Positions 23,905 through 38,189 of a stretch of 64,000 nucleotides of DNA are shown piece by piece. Position numbers and translations under genes: made by a program. Positions within the stretch are counted from its first letter, which is position 1. Each line of letters begins with the position of its first letter. Origin of the DNA: Catenaria anguillulae PL171 (Eukaryota; Blastocladiomycota; Blastocladiomycetes; Blastocladiales; Catenariaceae); the NCBI GenBank assembly GCA_002102555.1, contig MCFL01000033.1, forward strand, positions 186,001 through 250,000, written 5' to 3'. The notes under the pieces were generated by a model. The model had not been told where the DNA came from. It saw nothing but the letters and a program-made list of their open reading frames with translations, and did not search any database.

Positions 23905-26900
23905 CTACCCGCCCCACCGTTCAAAGTTGCTCTTGCTGTGAGCCTTGAGACAAATGCACGCTTGCCCCACTCGTCCGGCGGTTGTGCACTGAATCTGGCC
24001 TCCGCCCGACGACATTGATTTTGAAAACGCTTGCTGGATCGAGTGAATCCACCGATGAGCAACCATTTCCGACTCTGCTTGCACAATAAACGTCCCTGCC
24101 GACGATCCCAATGTCAGTAGAAAAGTGTCGGAGCTGCCGCCTTGGCTGTCTTTGACGCCGACTGGGATCGGACATGCCGAGACGTTATCTGTAAAGAAGC
24201 GACCGTGACCGCCCTAGGTGTGCAGGTAAAACACATGGAATTAATGCGTGAGATAACGGGTGTGAAGAAAGATTGGTTGGAGAGATAGCAGAGTGATGTA
24301 CCTGCTGCTCCCGTTTGGTCGCCACCAAGAGTGTTGGGGTTGTACCAGACATGACAAGCGAGAGCTTCACCTTTTCCCAGACTGCAAAAATGGCGCCCGC
24401 ACGCTTCATGGCGAGGTCTGACGTGCGAACACACTAGGTAGACTCGCGTGCCGAGCGCGATTAGGCTAGACACGGATGTGCACAAGAGATAGGGAAAGAG
24501 AACCCGTACAGCATCGATTGTGCTTGCAATTGGCGACTGCACCCCAGCGCCGCCGCCGACTGTTTCACGGTCCCTCCATGCGCTGCTTGTGAAGGTGTCG
24601 AGAGGATGCGAGTTGATTTTGCATGGCCACATGCGAAAACGCCTCAGATTGCAATGCTGCCTTATCTATGAGGGCTTGTTTCTGGGCAGCCGAGCCAGCA
24701 CGAGGGAAAACGACCGGAGGCAGCACTGGCAACGGGACGGATCACAAGGGAAACCAAGTTGACCATGGCCGCAAATAAGATCCCAAAGCATTTGATGCCG
24801 ACTTGTGTCAAGGGGTCGAGCGGGAGATAGACAATTGGAATGACAAAGACACTGATCATGAGGATGGTGTACATGGAAAACGCAATCAGACTGCGGCATA
24901 CAGCACATTGTTGTCAGTCAGTCAATTCATTCATATTCACTCAGGCTTGGGGAATAACGGAGGTGAGATGCAGCGAACCGTGAATCGTTAAAAATCGTGG
25001 CGACATTCCGAATCTTGAAAGCCAAAGCACATGCTGCCAGGAGTAGGCTCCCTCGTATATGAACAAGGTGGCAGTAACCAAGGTTGCAATAGACGAGGAA
25101 TCAACAGTTGAGACACAGCTGCGCAACACTTGCGACTTGCTGAGCGGAACGTGTCCCACCAGAGGCGTTGCGACGACGGACCAAATCGAGAGAAGGATTG
25201 CTGCAAACACTGTCAACCCACCAACGGCCAGAAGCAAGCTTTTCAATTTGGGCACTTGCCGGAGCCTGTGGTTGCCAAGCACTTTACACAGGCGCCATGT
25301 CTTGACGAGTGTGCTTCCCACGACGACTGTGAATCCGAGACACAGGAGCCAAATGCGCAATTGGCATCCAAGGAGAGAATCCGGCGACAGTGCAAAGAGT
25401 GCGACGGATGCCACCACGAGAAGTTGACCAGACAGAATGAGGAGCATGAACGGTGGCGATTGGGCACGGATTTCTGCCCGATTTCGAAGGGCAACCAGGG
25501 TTGCTGTTGTTGCAATGACAAGAAACAAATGAACGACGCAAGTTGCAAATAGATGCGCTGAGCGGGTTCGACAGGTCCAACGTGCGAATTAGGCGCACTT
25601 CGAACATTTGCATAAAATGTGAGATGCAGTGCGGTTGTGACCAAGAAAGGACACGATAACGCACTGTATTCGCTTGTCGGCGGCTGGATCCATTTGGACC
25701 AGACGTTGCGCTTTGTCCTGACCCAGTTGCACGCGACGACATCTGTCGCGAGCCCCAGGGACACATCTCGCAACATGGACACGGTGTCGAGTCATTAGAG
25801 AGAAGAACCGAAGGAGGGTAAATACCTGTGGCATGTCCCGTGCCAGGGTGGGCGATCCAAGCTTTTGCAACAGCTCTGTTGGCCAGTCGCATCCGAGGCT
25901 CGATTGGGGTGTTGTTGCAGCAGAGACACTGAAGTTGTCGTAGCACGACGCGTTCCATGGCGGCAAAAGCACTTGGACAAAGGAATACTCGGCAGTGAGC
26001 AGCTCCTGTTTGTTATTGTCAGTGCCCCGGAATTGCAAGAGTCAGCAACAGCCTTACCACATTCAAGCTCATTATCGCACCAGGAGGCGCCGCGCACGTA
26101 CGGGGACCCAATAGTACACAAGACAGGCATAACTCGATTGCCCTGCACAGGCTGCCGCTTTGGAAACAAACGAGTCTCCCAAGTAAACCACAACTAGCGG
26201 GAGGCCGAGTGTGGTGATAAGTTGCTCAACGGTTCCCTGCGTATACGATGGGTCTACATGCCACAATTCACGACAATTTGAGGGTTTTGGCTGCATTGTT
26301 GAGGAACGAATATGCCGTTTGAGCAGTACGGATACGTCTGTGAGTCGCAAAGATATCGTCCACTCGACAACCTGCTGTCTGGGTCGTGCCATACGCGGGC
26401 AGCAAGGCCAGTGCTTCCGGCCGGCGCAGCGAAAGCCACGAATTCCACACAACAGATGGATGGGCTTCTGCTGCTGCTTGGTTGATAAATAAGCTCACTT
26501 TGCCATTGTAGCCGACCAAACCAAAATCGCTGACGGTTCCCCGCTTGAAGATGTAATCTTCGTACAGTTCTGGAAGTAAGCGTCGCTTGGTAAGCTTGCT
26601 GAACACAATGCAAGCAGCAAGTAAACAGTGTTCTCACGTTGCTTATTGCTCCCCCAAACCTCCATGTTGGCTTGGATCGTGCCCGACTGGATGCGATCGT
26701 ATGTCTGAGGCGAACCAGAAATTTCCCAGATATTGGCATGGACATCCATAACATCACGCAAGAGGATTGCTGCAATGTAAGCCGTGACATTGGCCTGTGA
26801 TTGAACAACAAGCCAGGCATTCAGTCACGGCCATATGGAAAAGGATTGATATGACGCCACGCAATGAAGAGGCCAACCTCGTCCATGGATTCATTTCCAG

Positions 26901-27110
26901 GTTAATGGACCATTGTGTTTGACGCAAATACTTGGACTTGTCCTCATTCGGTCGGACCCACATGAAATCGGTGACATTGTTGGGCGCGAGGCATTTAGGA
27001 ACTGGTCGAAGGATGCCCCCCTGACCTTCTGCCAAGTAGGCTGCAATCAGCAAACACCACACTTGGACAAGGATGACGAGTCGATTTCTCTGTCGACGAG
27101 ATGAATGCAT
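23905..27110 (-). CDS. Class C GPCR with OpuAC-like ectodomain and C-terminal PH-like domain
   Basis: A signal peptide (RLVILVQVWCLLIAAYLAEG) leads into a periplasmic-binding-protein-like ectodomain. Parts are INLEMNPWTR, TAYIAAILLRD, SGTIQANMEVWGSNKQ, GYNGKVSLFI, VVYLGDSF, SYACLVYYWVP and ARDMPQVFTLLRFFSL, an order fitting OpuAC-type betaine/choline-binding proteins. Seven membrane helices follow (about 25540-24670) with the family-3 pattern CQLRIWLLCLGFTVVVGSTLVKTWRL seen as shorter blocks, then KSLLLAVGGLTVF and FGILFAAMVNLVSLVI. After a cytosolic tail, VWEKVKLSLVMSG and ESEMVAHRWIHSIQQAF form a PH-like fold. Clear introns include 26570-26637. Several one-base frame changes make the remaining exon map approximate. 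It is most like GABA-B-type receptors, with the usual ANF domain replaced. Confidence 0.75.
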
Positions 27111-27546
27111 CGTGTGGTTTCATGTTACTTTGGCGGTCAGCATGGTATCGATTAGTGTGGCATTCACTCATTTTGTTTTCGGTTTCCAAAGCCCAGATCG
27201 CAAATCGAATGTGAGCGTTTCATCATGATCCAAGTCTCTTAGCCTGAAGATATGCGGGCGGCAAGTCCGCACTGGATTTTTTTTCTTTTCTTTGGTAAGC
27301 TATGGCACTTTCACAGCCAATCAGCCGCCCACGTCATGTCCGAGTGAGCCATTTTCATGTGGGTGACGAAGGTGTGACCGTGACGCGTTGACAGACGCGA
27401 ATTACGATCGGACGAGAATTGAGGTCACCTCCTCGATAGCGACAAACGGCAAGGAGAAATCATTTATTCAATGAACACCTGATGCAAAATGCAAACAACA
27501 GCAAACCACAAAGCACAGACACAAAAAGACAGACACCAGTCACCGT
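27111..27546. other. Intergenic between the GPCR gene and the secreted CBM19-like gene
   Basis: About 435 bp holding the GPCR promoter and the neighbouring 3' flank. A T-rich run lies near 27280-27295. Nothing else is recognised. Confidence 0.4.
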
Positions 27547-28386
27547 TTAGGCGCGATCCAGCATGATCGAGTTACCATTGGGCACGCACTTTGTTCCGGG
27601 GGCCACCGCCATAGTCACAAATGCGCCGTTGGAGCACGTCAAGATGGATTGGCCACCAGCGCCGCACTTCATCTCGCCCGGTTGGCAAGCGCCGCCGGCA
27701 TTGCCGTCCTGCTGGCCACGGCCGGGGGGCGCGTTGCGGGCGGCGAGGGCTGGGCGGGTTGCGTCGGCTGTGTCGGGGGACGAGCGGGCGGAGCAGGCTG
27801 AGTGGGAGGACGCGCGGGCGGGGCAGGTTGTGCAGGAGGAGCCGGGGCAGGGTCCGAGTTACCGGAGCCGTTGCCGCCCCAATGTTCACGTCAACACACG
27901 AATCATAAAACTCGGGATTATTGGCGCCCAAGTGCGTGGCCGTGACCTTGACCTTGATGACACAGTTGGTGCAGGTTTGCGTGGGCAGCTTGACCGTCAT
28001 GGCATCGCGCTTGTTGACACAATCGGCCTCAGATCCGATGCTTTGCGAAGCGCCAGTCGACAGGTTGATCAACTCGGCGGTGCAGGGACCAACATGGCGG
28101 GCGCCGTTACCGATTTCAAATCCGAGCGTGACGGTGGAGCCAGCTTGCATGGCGCGACCTGCCGCGAGCGCGGGAACTGGAGGCAGTCCAAGGTCGGGCG
28201 AAGCACTCCGGGACCGAGCTTGGCGGGGCCAATGGGGAAGAAGCGGCGGTTGTCGTTCGGGAAGGCAACCTTTTCGCGTGACGGAACAGGCGACTGAAGA
28301 GTGAAATGGGCATTGACGGTCGATGGGAACAACAGGGCCACCAGGGCGACGAGGAGGAGGATGGACGAGGTGCGAGTGGCAGACAT
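27547..28386 (-). CDS. Secreted His-first (LPMO/BIM1-like) protein with CBM19-like chitin-binding module
   Basis: A signal peptide (SSILLLVALVALLFPSTVNA) is followed directly by HFTLQSPVPSR, so mature position 1 would be His, as in copper-binding lytic polysaccharide monooxygenases and BIM1-like proteins. The middle has GSTVTLGFEIGNG, GPCTAELIN and a YDSCVDVNI end. A Pro-rich linker (PAPPARPPTQP-like) leads to CQPGEMKCGAGGQSILTCSNG and GTKCVPNG, the six-residue-spaced Cys pattern of CBM19 chitin-binding domains. The frame shifts by one base twice, near 28185 and at a G6 run near 27726, so the linker frames are approximate. Likely role: copper-dependent chitin attack or copper uptake at the cell surface. 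The exact family is uncertain. Confidence 0.6.
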
Positions 28387-29935
28387 GATTGTGGGTTTGT
28401 TTGTGTGTGGTTGGTGTGTTTGTGGAATGGGTGGGAAACGTCTTGGGTGTATCGAACACGGGGTGCTTGAGGACTGTCTAAGTCTCTGGGAGATGGGTTT
28501 CGTTGCGAATGAGGTTGATTCAATGAAGAAATGAGGCACCAGGCCAGGGTGTGGGTTGGGTTGAGGGAGGAGGTTGGTGTACAAACAATCAGGGAAGAAA
28601 AAGGCGCACGGGGGTGCTGGACAGCATTTATAGCTGAGCGAGACAGCAGGGGGCAGTCTCAACCGCTCTCTTGTGCAAAATGGCCGCACACACTGCATGA
28701 GCGTGCGCCGCTCGGTAGGGATAACAGCGCAGAAATCTGGCACCACAGAAGGCCTCCGTCGGCCAAGGCAAGCGGGAATACGATCACACGACCCTTGTAT
28801 TCCATTGCGCCGCCGCAATTCCTTTTGGATGACGACGCCATGGAGGTGGCAGCTCATCGCCAAGACCCACGTTTTCCAGTCATGACGTCTCTGAACAACC
28901 GTTCAGGCTGGGAATCTTGACTGTGAACAAAGGAGAAACAGATTGAAAGTACTTTTAGAGCTCAAAGTGGACATTCATGACATGCTTGATGGCGGATGGA
29001 GGCAAGCCGTTGATAGCCGTCACGACTTCAGTGTGTTCACGCAAAAACGCGATTGGGCGCGTGGGCCGAGTGAGGCTGGTGCGAACACTGGTCGCGTCCA
29101 CGTTCACTGGCACGTTCACGCAGCCTGTGTGGATGGATTTCTGGCTATCTGGTTCGTTAGCTCAGTTCGGTGGGCCATGAACATCAGACAGATTCTGCGC
29201 TCGTGCATGCATGCTGAGGGCCCGGTGTAGGTATGTGCAGCCGTCGCCTTTGTTGCCAGAGCACACATGTGCGCGATGTGAACCGCCACAATTCGCTGTC
29301 CACCTGGTGAGCGTCATGTTCCAGAGCTCCTTTTCCTTATTTGGTGGGCATCCTCTGGTTCGCACTCATGGTCAATGTCTTCTCATCCTCATCCTGAGTC
29401 ATATGTAACCAAGCAGCATGATCATGTCGGAATGGGATCATAGCGCCCAATCCTCGCTCAAAGCCAACAACCATTACCGCCGTCAGCCGTAACCAGTAGT
29501 TCCATAGTCGGCCTGAAGCAAATGTGAGACGTAGGCATGGATTTCGCCGACTCAGCGTCGTGCGAAACAGATCGCAGCATTCTACCTCTGGCGGCCCACG
29601 CGGGAGAAGGCTGTCGCTGCGATTGCAAGACATTCATATTGCCATTCTCCGATTATGCGACATGGAAACCGCAAACGGGCCTGTTGAGAAAACTCTGTCA
29701 AACGTGCCATGCCAGATGCAAAAACGAAGGATGGATCCAGTGGTCGGTGGAGCATGTAAGGATGGAGCGCTGTGGATCATGCGCGTCAGGTCATGTGGGG
29801 TTGCTGAGTGCAGGTTGGGTTGGAAAAGATGTGGACATGGATCGGCGGGCTGCAAACTTGATCCTTACAGGCTGAACAAGCTGAGCCAACGCACAATTCT
29901 CCTATCAATGCAACGCAACAGACTTGACAGTGACC
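28387..29935. other. Intergenic, 1.5 kb
   Basis: No convincing coding potential or RNA gene. A D-arm-like word near 29155 has no matching tRNA cloverleaf. Confidence 0.35.
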
Positions 29936-32118
29936 ATGAATCCACACTCGCCGCACACTGGGCCCCACTCCACCAATCCCATCGGCTTCTATGCCCCCGC
30001 CACCGCCGCCCAACCTGCCATGACATACGGTTCGCACAGCGGCGGTTTTGCCCCAGCTGGGTACCGACCAGTGCCTTGCGTGCTCTCGCTTACGGCACGG
30101 CCGCCTCCGTCGGCATCCTTCTACAGCACGCAGCATACTGCGAACCACCAGGGGTCTGGTTCTGCTGGCTGGTACCCTCCGCATCACCAGGGCCAAAGCC
30201 AGGCACACGGCCAACCACCTCATACCAAATCGCAGCGTATCAGCCCCGAGGCTACCCGCGGGCCCACACTATCATTCTGCACAGCCAGCATCTGCCGCCT
30301 ATTCCCAGATACAGATGAGCTATGCTACGGATGGTTCGGGCGGCATTATCATGCTTATCCACACCTGACAGCTTATCGTCGGCCTCGTATCGCCAGCAAC
30401 ACATCCAGTATGCTCCAATCACCAACGGGCTCCCGTCACCATCTCATGCTGCCACTGTTACCCATCAAGCAACTACCAGCCCATCACCGGTCACTTCCAG
30501 CTCATTTGCCGCTGAAGCACTTGCCCAAATTCGCCATTCCGCGGCAGCTGTCCCTAGCCCGGGCTTGTCCGTAGGACGGGGGCATGCAGATGACAGCCTC
30601 CGCCGCTTGCTTTCGCCTGCGGCGTCGACTTTCTCTTCCGGATCGCAGCATTTGGACTCGTCAACCATGCGCGACTCTCTCAGGGAGCAGCCGCAAATCA
30701 GCTCGCAAGCGCCCCGTCACGCCGAAACGCCACATCCTTTCGTTCAAGGAGAGATTTCGGAATCGCCATCTTCATCTCCTTCCATCGACGGACCTCTTGT
30801 GACTTTTGTGCAGCAAGTCGAAGCCTGCGTCTTCAAAACCGAGCCGATGTCACCAAACGACTGCAGTCCATCGCAGCAGCCAACGGAATCGGACATACCG
30901 CAGCCTTGCCTTGGAATCGAGGACGCAGGATCGGCGCCTGCGCCACCGTCCATGGACGCACCTGTTGCATCTCCAAAAGACGCAGTTGCCCCGCTCATGG
31001 TCGTTTCGAGCCTGTCGCCAGATGTTGGGCCCGCACCGACACTAACGCCGTTGTTGAACCCCGTGACTCCATTACGCTCGCCGTCACCGCCAGCCATTTC
31101 GTTGGACTTGGCTCCCCCGTCGACTCGGCCGGCGACACGCATTCAGTCGCCCGTCAAGCTGGAAGCTGCGGCCGTCGCCGATTCGCAATCCAACGACGAC
31201 AGGATTGACCAGGCGGAGCATGTCGTCGCGAATCCAGAGATGAACGATACCCTCAAACAACTACATCTTCTTCACGACCTCAAGTACGGTTATCGTCCCA
31301 GATCTCGATCCAAGACCTCCCATATCCTTTCCATGCTCACCCCACCTTTAAACAACAGGCTGAAGTCGGACAGGCTCGCATCGACCGCCGCCACCCTCTC
31401 CACCAATCACGCGCAACTGTCATCCATCGCTACACTTCTCGACGACGTGCGCGCCAACCACGCTGCGCTCCTCCAAGAAAAGGCTCACCTGATCCACCGC
31501 CTGCTCATGGTGCACGAGGACTTGGGTGCCTTGGCTGACGTTCAACATGCACTTCAAGGTGAGCGCGACAAGGTTCAAGGCGAGTTGGATGCGGTGGATG
31601 ACGAGTACCGGCCACTTCTCGGTACGTCCAATTTCCTATCTGAATTGTGGGTGGTTTTTCATGTTATTTCACTTGAGCTGACACAATTCACATGAATACG
31701 CACAGAACAAGTCAACGCACTTCGCACGCAGGCTGGGCTGCCCATAGTCCGATCCATTGAACAGGAACGCGATGCAAAGGCTGCAGAGTACTTGCAGTCG
31801 CGACTCGCTTCACATGCAGACGCAATGGATGCAAAGGCACATAACAAGAAGCGTGGGTCGGGCAAGAGCGCAAGTCGAGCAAGTGCGAAACGAAAAGCGA
31901 GCCGGCCGAGTACGAGTCGGGTTGCTGGGACTGGGGCAGCGGCGGCAGCGGGCACATTGGAGAGGGGCCGTAAGCGGGGAGCGGCTGCCGTGAATGTCGG
32001 TGGGGACAGTGAGCTTGATGGCGAGGAAGGTGACCAAGTGGACGAGGTGAGCGGCAGGAGGGTGACGAGGGCATCCACAAGTAAGCGGCTTCGCCCAACG
32101 ACAAAGCGGGTAAGGTAA
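29936..32118 (+). CDS. Low-complexity nuclear-type protein with coiled coil and basic tail
   Basis: A long Ser/Pro/Gln-rich N-terminal part precedes a helical region starting near 31230 (TLKQLHLLHDLKYGYRPR, then AQLSSIATLLDDVRANHAALLQ and LLMVHEDLGALADVQHAL) that should form a coiled coil. An 84 bp intron (31622-31705) joins LLEQVNALRTQAGLPIVRS to a Lys/Arg/Ser-rich tail ending in GRRVTRASTSKRLRP. The composition suggests a chromatin or transcription co-factor; I do not recognise the family. The frame of the first exon (ATG 29936) must change near 30200-30350 to reach the main frame, so either an intron or a base error lies there. Confidence 0.5.
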
Positions 32119-32239
32119 AGGCCATATTCCCTCTCTCCTTATGTTGAACGGTGTCGTAGGCCGATTCACATAATGGATGGATGTGCTGTATTTTGTAAAC
32201 AAAAGAAAAATTCGAACTCTCGACTTGAGCATGCATACC

Positions 32240-35070
<2,831 letters not shown>

Positions 35071-35908
35071 TCAATCCCGCTCGGCAATCCGGTTCAAAAA
35101 CTCGTCCACCTCGGTCTCGTCCAAGACCCTAAAGCGCTCGCCTTGCCGGACAACACCAATTTCGATATCCTTTGCCTTGAAGTCGGCGCTCAACGTGGCC
35201 GAAAGCGTGGTGATGGCCAACTCGACCACCTCATTGTACCCGAGCCCAGCCGCCACTTCCTCCCTCTTAAACTTCTTTTCCAACAAATTGAACGCCTCCG
35301 TGTGCTTTGTGCCGGCACACGCGGCCTTGTACCCGACAAAGTACCCGGCGGATCCACCTTGAAAACTTGTGGGCCAAGCTCGTCGTCCACGGCAATCAGC
35401 ATCATCGAGACGCCCAGAGGGCGCATGGCGGCTTGTTGCGTGTACACTTGGTTGATGGTGGCCATGCGCTTGGCAAGCATGTCGACGGGAATGTCGTACC
35501 CATACTTGTAGCGGAACTCGCCCGCTTCGGCACGGGCGCGGGCAACTTGAGCGCGGGCGTCAGCTAAATGTTTTTCAAACCGTCGTGTCAATCAATCAGT
35601 GTCACTCACAGAAATGAATCCGAGCCATCAATTCATTCACGACATGACGACATACGCAAGAGACCCGTCATGACACACCCAATCGAGTTTGTGATTTGAA
35701 ACAGGTGCGACACCGACGTCGGGTCGAGCAGCACATCGGGGATCTTCTTTTGCGTGATGACGACGACCGCGTCGGTGCCGCGAATCGCCAGGGCAGTCAT
35801 GTTTTGCGACGAGATGGCCTTGAAGGCGTACTCCACTTGCCAAAGGCGGCCCTCGGGCGAGAAGACGGTGATCATGCGATCGTAGCCAGAGCCGGAACCG
35901 CGGGACAT
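35071..35908 (-). CDS. PSMA6: 20S proteasome subunit alpha-1 (PSMA6/Scl1)
   Basis: Exon 1 (35656-35908) encodes [20 protein letters not shown] and [12 protein letters not shown], the alpha-ring N-terminal helix with the YDR gate motif. A 92 bp intron precedes [21 protein letters not shown], then [26 protein letters not shown] and a C-terminus ending FLNRIAERD. The order and motifs are those of alpha-1 rather than other alpha subunits. It is a structural subunit of the 20S core. The conserved D-P-A-G-Y block near 35350 appears only if one base is restored: the sequence has GATCC followed directly by GCCGGGTAC. That offset in an essential gene suggests an assembly error. Confidence 0.92.
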
Positions 35909-36193
35909 GGTTGGATGTGTTGGGGGTGGTCGGGGTGAGTGCGCTGGGATGGGAGTGGCGGGGCCGGTGGGCAGTGCTTCATGGATGCTGAGTAAATCGT
36001 CTTTTGCTAAGGAATGAATGAAATGAGTTGGATCAAATATGACGGACGCGTCGCTGTGATCGGCACAGAAGAGGCCGTCGATCCATCTTCCTCACCGACT
36101 TCCTCACACTGACTCCCATCCATCCCAAGTTCAGCGCTTAACTCGAACGGGTTGGCCAAAAATGTAAGTGCCAAATGATCGATATTAACCAAA

Positions 36194-36851
36194 ATGGACA
36201 CATTCAACCTGCACCTCTCTGGAATCCTCGACGCGTGCCACTCACCTCGCGCGCTCGCAACCTGCTACGCGACCATCCACTTCTTTGCCGAATCCAACTG
36301 GATCATGTCTGCAACCCAGATGCAAATGGTCTCGCCGCTCGCACACCCGCGCCACCCGCCGCACCCGAGTCGACCAAATCGCCAGCGGTCATGGTGGCCA
36401 CTTGGTCGTGCCCTTTCTCTGCCTCCTGGCGCTCCACCTCGCTTTCTGGATGGCCGCAGGTGCTTGTTACCGTGTATGGCCGTGATGTGCCCGACGCTCG
36501 TGAAACACTTGTTGGATACGCAATTGTATGTTTGCCGAGACATGCTGGCAAGCACCAGGTGGATGTGCCCATGTTTGTTCCAACGGCTGCAAATTCATCC
36601 AACTGGTTGACGCGCCGGTCGCCCGAAGCACTGGGTATCACGGCCTTATTTGGACACCAAGGGCGGAATCGGCAGGGTATGTCTTTCCTCGAGGTTTTTC
36701 TCCTCCGCAAAGAGTGGACACGACGGATTCGAAAATGAACATTGATCTATGTATGCATAGCACAGCGCGTCAAGTCGAGTGGAACGGTCAAGTTGGTACT
36801 GGATATGCTTTCGAGGACTTGGAACAGTTTGGATACGAGTTCGGGCCATAA
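36194..36851 (+). CDS. B9D1-like transition-zone protein, copy 1 (frame interrupted)
   Basis: First of three tandem paralogues. It begins MDTFNLHLSGILDACHS, continues with ATIHFFAESNW, and after a one-base frame change near 36335 gives SWRSTSLSGWPQVLVTVYG, LVGYAIVCLPRHAG and VDVPMFVPTAANSSNWLTRR. These are the B9-domain landmarks of B9D1 (GWPQ-x3-SVYG, GYG/A-x4-LP, H-x4-PMFVP). An 84 bp phase-1 intron (36677-36760) precedes VKSSGTVKLVLD, and a second frame change precedes EDLEQFGYEFGP. B9D1 works with B9D2 and MKS1 at the ciliary transition zone. Either a decaying copy or affected by base errors. Confidence 0.65.
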
Positions 36852-37180
36852 GCCTAAGTCGAGGAAGAGGAGCAATTGGATAATTGTCAAGCGTCGCGGC
36901 TGGGCAAACATGTAATTACAGGGGCAGATTCAATGCGCCTCCGGTCCTTGCCAATGTGGGCTGCGTATCGCATGTCTGTTATCGATATGTAGTATGTTGT
37001 GCTCTGTAGCCACAGAGCTGTTGCAATCTTTGCACAGCATTCAAGCATTTGGACGTGGATCACGTCCTCTATGAACACTTCCAGTCTAGTAGACAAAGAC
37101 ATGAACAACCCAATATCCGGACTGGTGGCAGTTGCACATGCTCGTAAACCCAACGCAATGTTCTATCGGCCATCATCACC
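36852..37180. other. Spacer between B9D1 copies 1 and 2
   Basis: About 330 bp without a gene; presumably the promoter of copy 2. Confidence 0.35.
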
Positions 37181-37981
37181 ATGAACACATTCACTCTGCA
37201 CCTCTCAGGCGAACTCGACTCTTGCCACTCGACCCGCACACAGGCCATGTACGCGACCCTCAACATGCTCGCGGGTCCCGACTGGACACCCAACGGCCAA
37301 GTGCAACTCGTCACGCAACTGGCATACCGGCCGACGCTCGGCCCGCCTCCATTTCCCACGTCTCCTGGGTCCTCGTCCTCTCACTCATGTCACTGCTGTT
37401 TTCCGCATCCCCGGGGGTTCCTCATCCATCAACACGTCCGTCGCCACTTGGTCATGTCCCTTTTCCACCTCGTGGCGATCGACCAACCCATCGGGCTGGC
37501 CGCAACTGCTCGTCAGCGTGTATGGCCTGGACGCCCTGAACCGCGACGTGCTTGTTGGATACGCCACGTTGCTTGTCCCAGGCATCCGGGCAGGCACGTT
37601 GTGTATGCGCCGCTGTTTGTACCCAGAGCGTCGAGCAAGTTGAACGAGTGGCTGAGCTGGGCGGCGGGCAGGCCGCCCGAGGTGGTGGATTTGGGTGGGG
37701 TGTTTGGCGGTGAGGGAAAGAATCGGCATGGTACGTTAAGATTTTTCCATTTGGATGCGTGAGCGTGGAGGGAGCAGTTGGTTGCCAGTGGCTCATCATG
37801 ACCTTGCGGATTGGCCGTCTGTCTAGTGTTGCGCGTTCGGTCGGATGGTATGGTCAAGTTGGTGTTGAATGTGGCAGTCAAGGATTTGGACAAGTTTGGG
37901 TATCAGTTTGGGCCCAGCTCGAGTGGGGTTGCGGGCGGTGGGATGGGTGTGGGAATGCCAGGCGCAAGTAGTGGTGGTTAA
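37181..37981 (+). CDS. B9D1-like transition-zone protein, copy 2 (frame interrupted)
   Basis: It starts MNTFTLHLSGELDSCHSTR with MLAGPDWTPNGQVQLVTQLA, then in another frame VATWSCPFSTSWRSTNPSGW and PQLLVSVYGLDALNRDVLVG, and back in the first frame RHVVYAPLFVPRASSKLNEW and GRPPEVVDLGGVF. The phase-1 intron (37731-37826) is at the same place as in the other copies and precedes VLRVRSDGMVKLVLNVAVKD, with LDKFGYQFGP near the end. The match to B9D1 is the strongest of the three (STNPSGWPQ versus the animal STNPYGWPQ). At least two one-base frame changes lie within exon 1. Confidence 0.7.
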
Positions 37982-38189
37982 CCGCGATCATGACACTTTT
38001 CGACTCTTTTTGTTTTGCCATTCAGGTTTTGACTCCATGTATACATACATACCGGCCCACCACGCCGGTTGGTGCCGGAAAAAAACTTGGGTCGCGGCCG
38101 GTGGTATGAGAGAAATAGAGGCGACTGACTTTCGGATATGGAGTACAGTTTCGTGATCAAGGAAAACGACGGAGTCATCAAAGCAGACA

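Noticed and set aside
29150-29230. tRNA-like D-arm word (GTTAGCTCAGTTCGGTGG)
   Set aside because: No anticodon stem, T arm or acceptor pairing follows.
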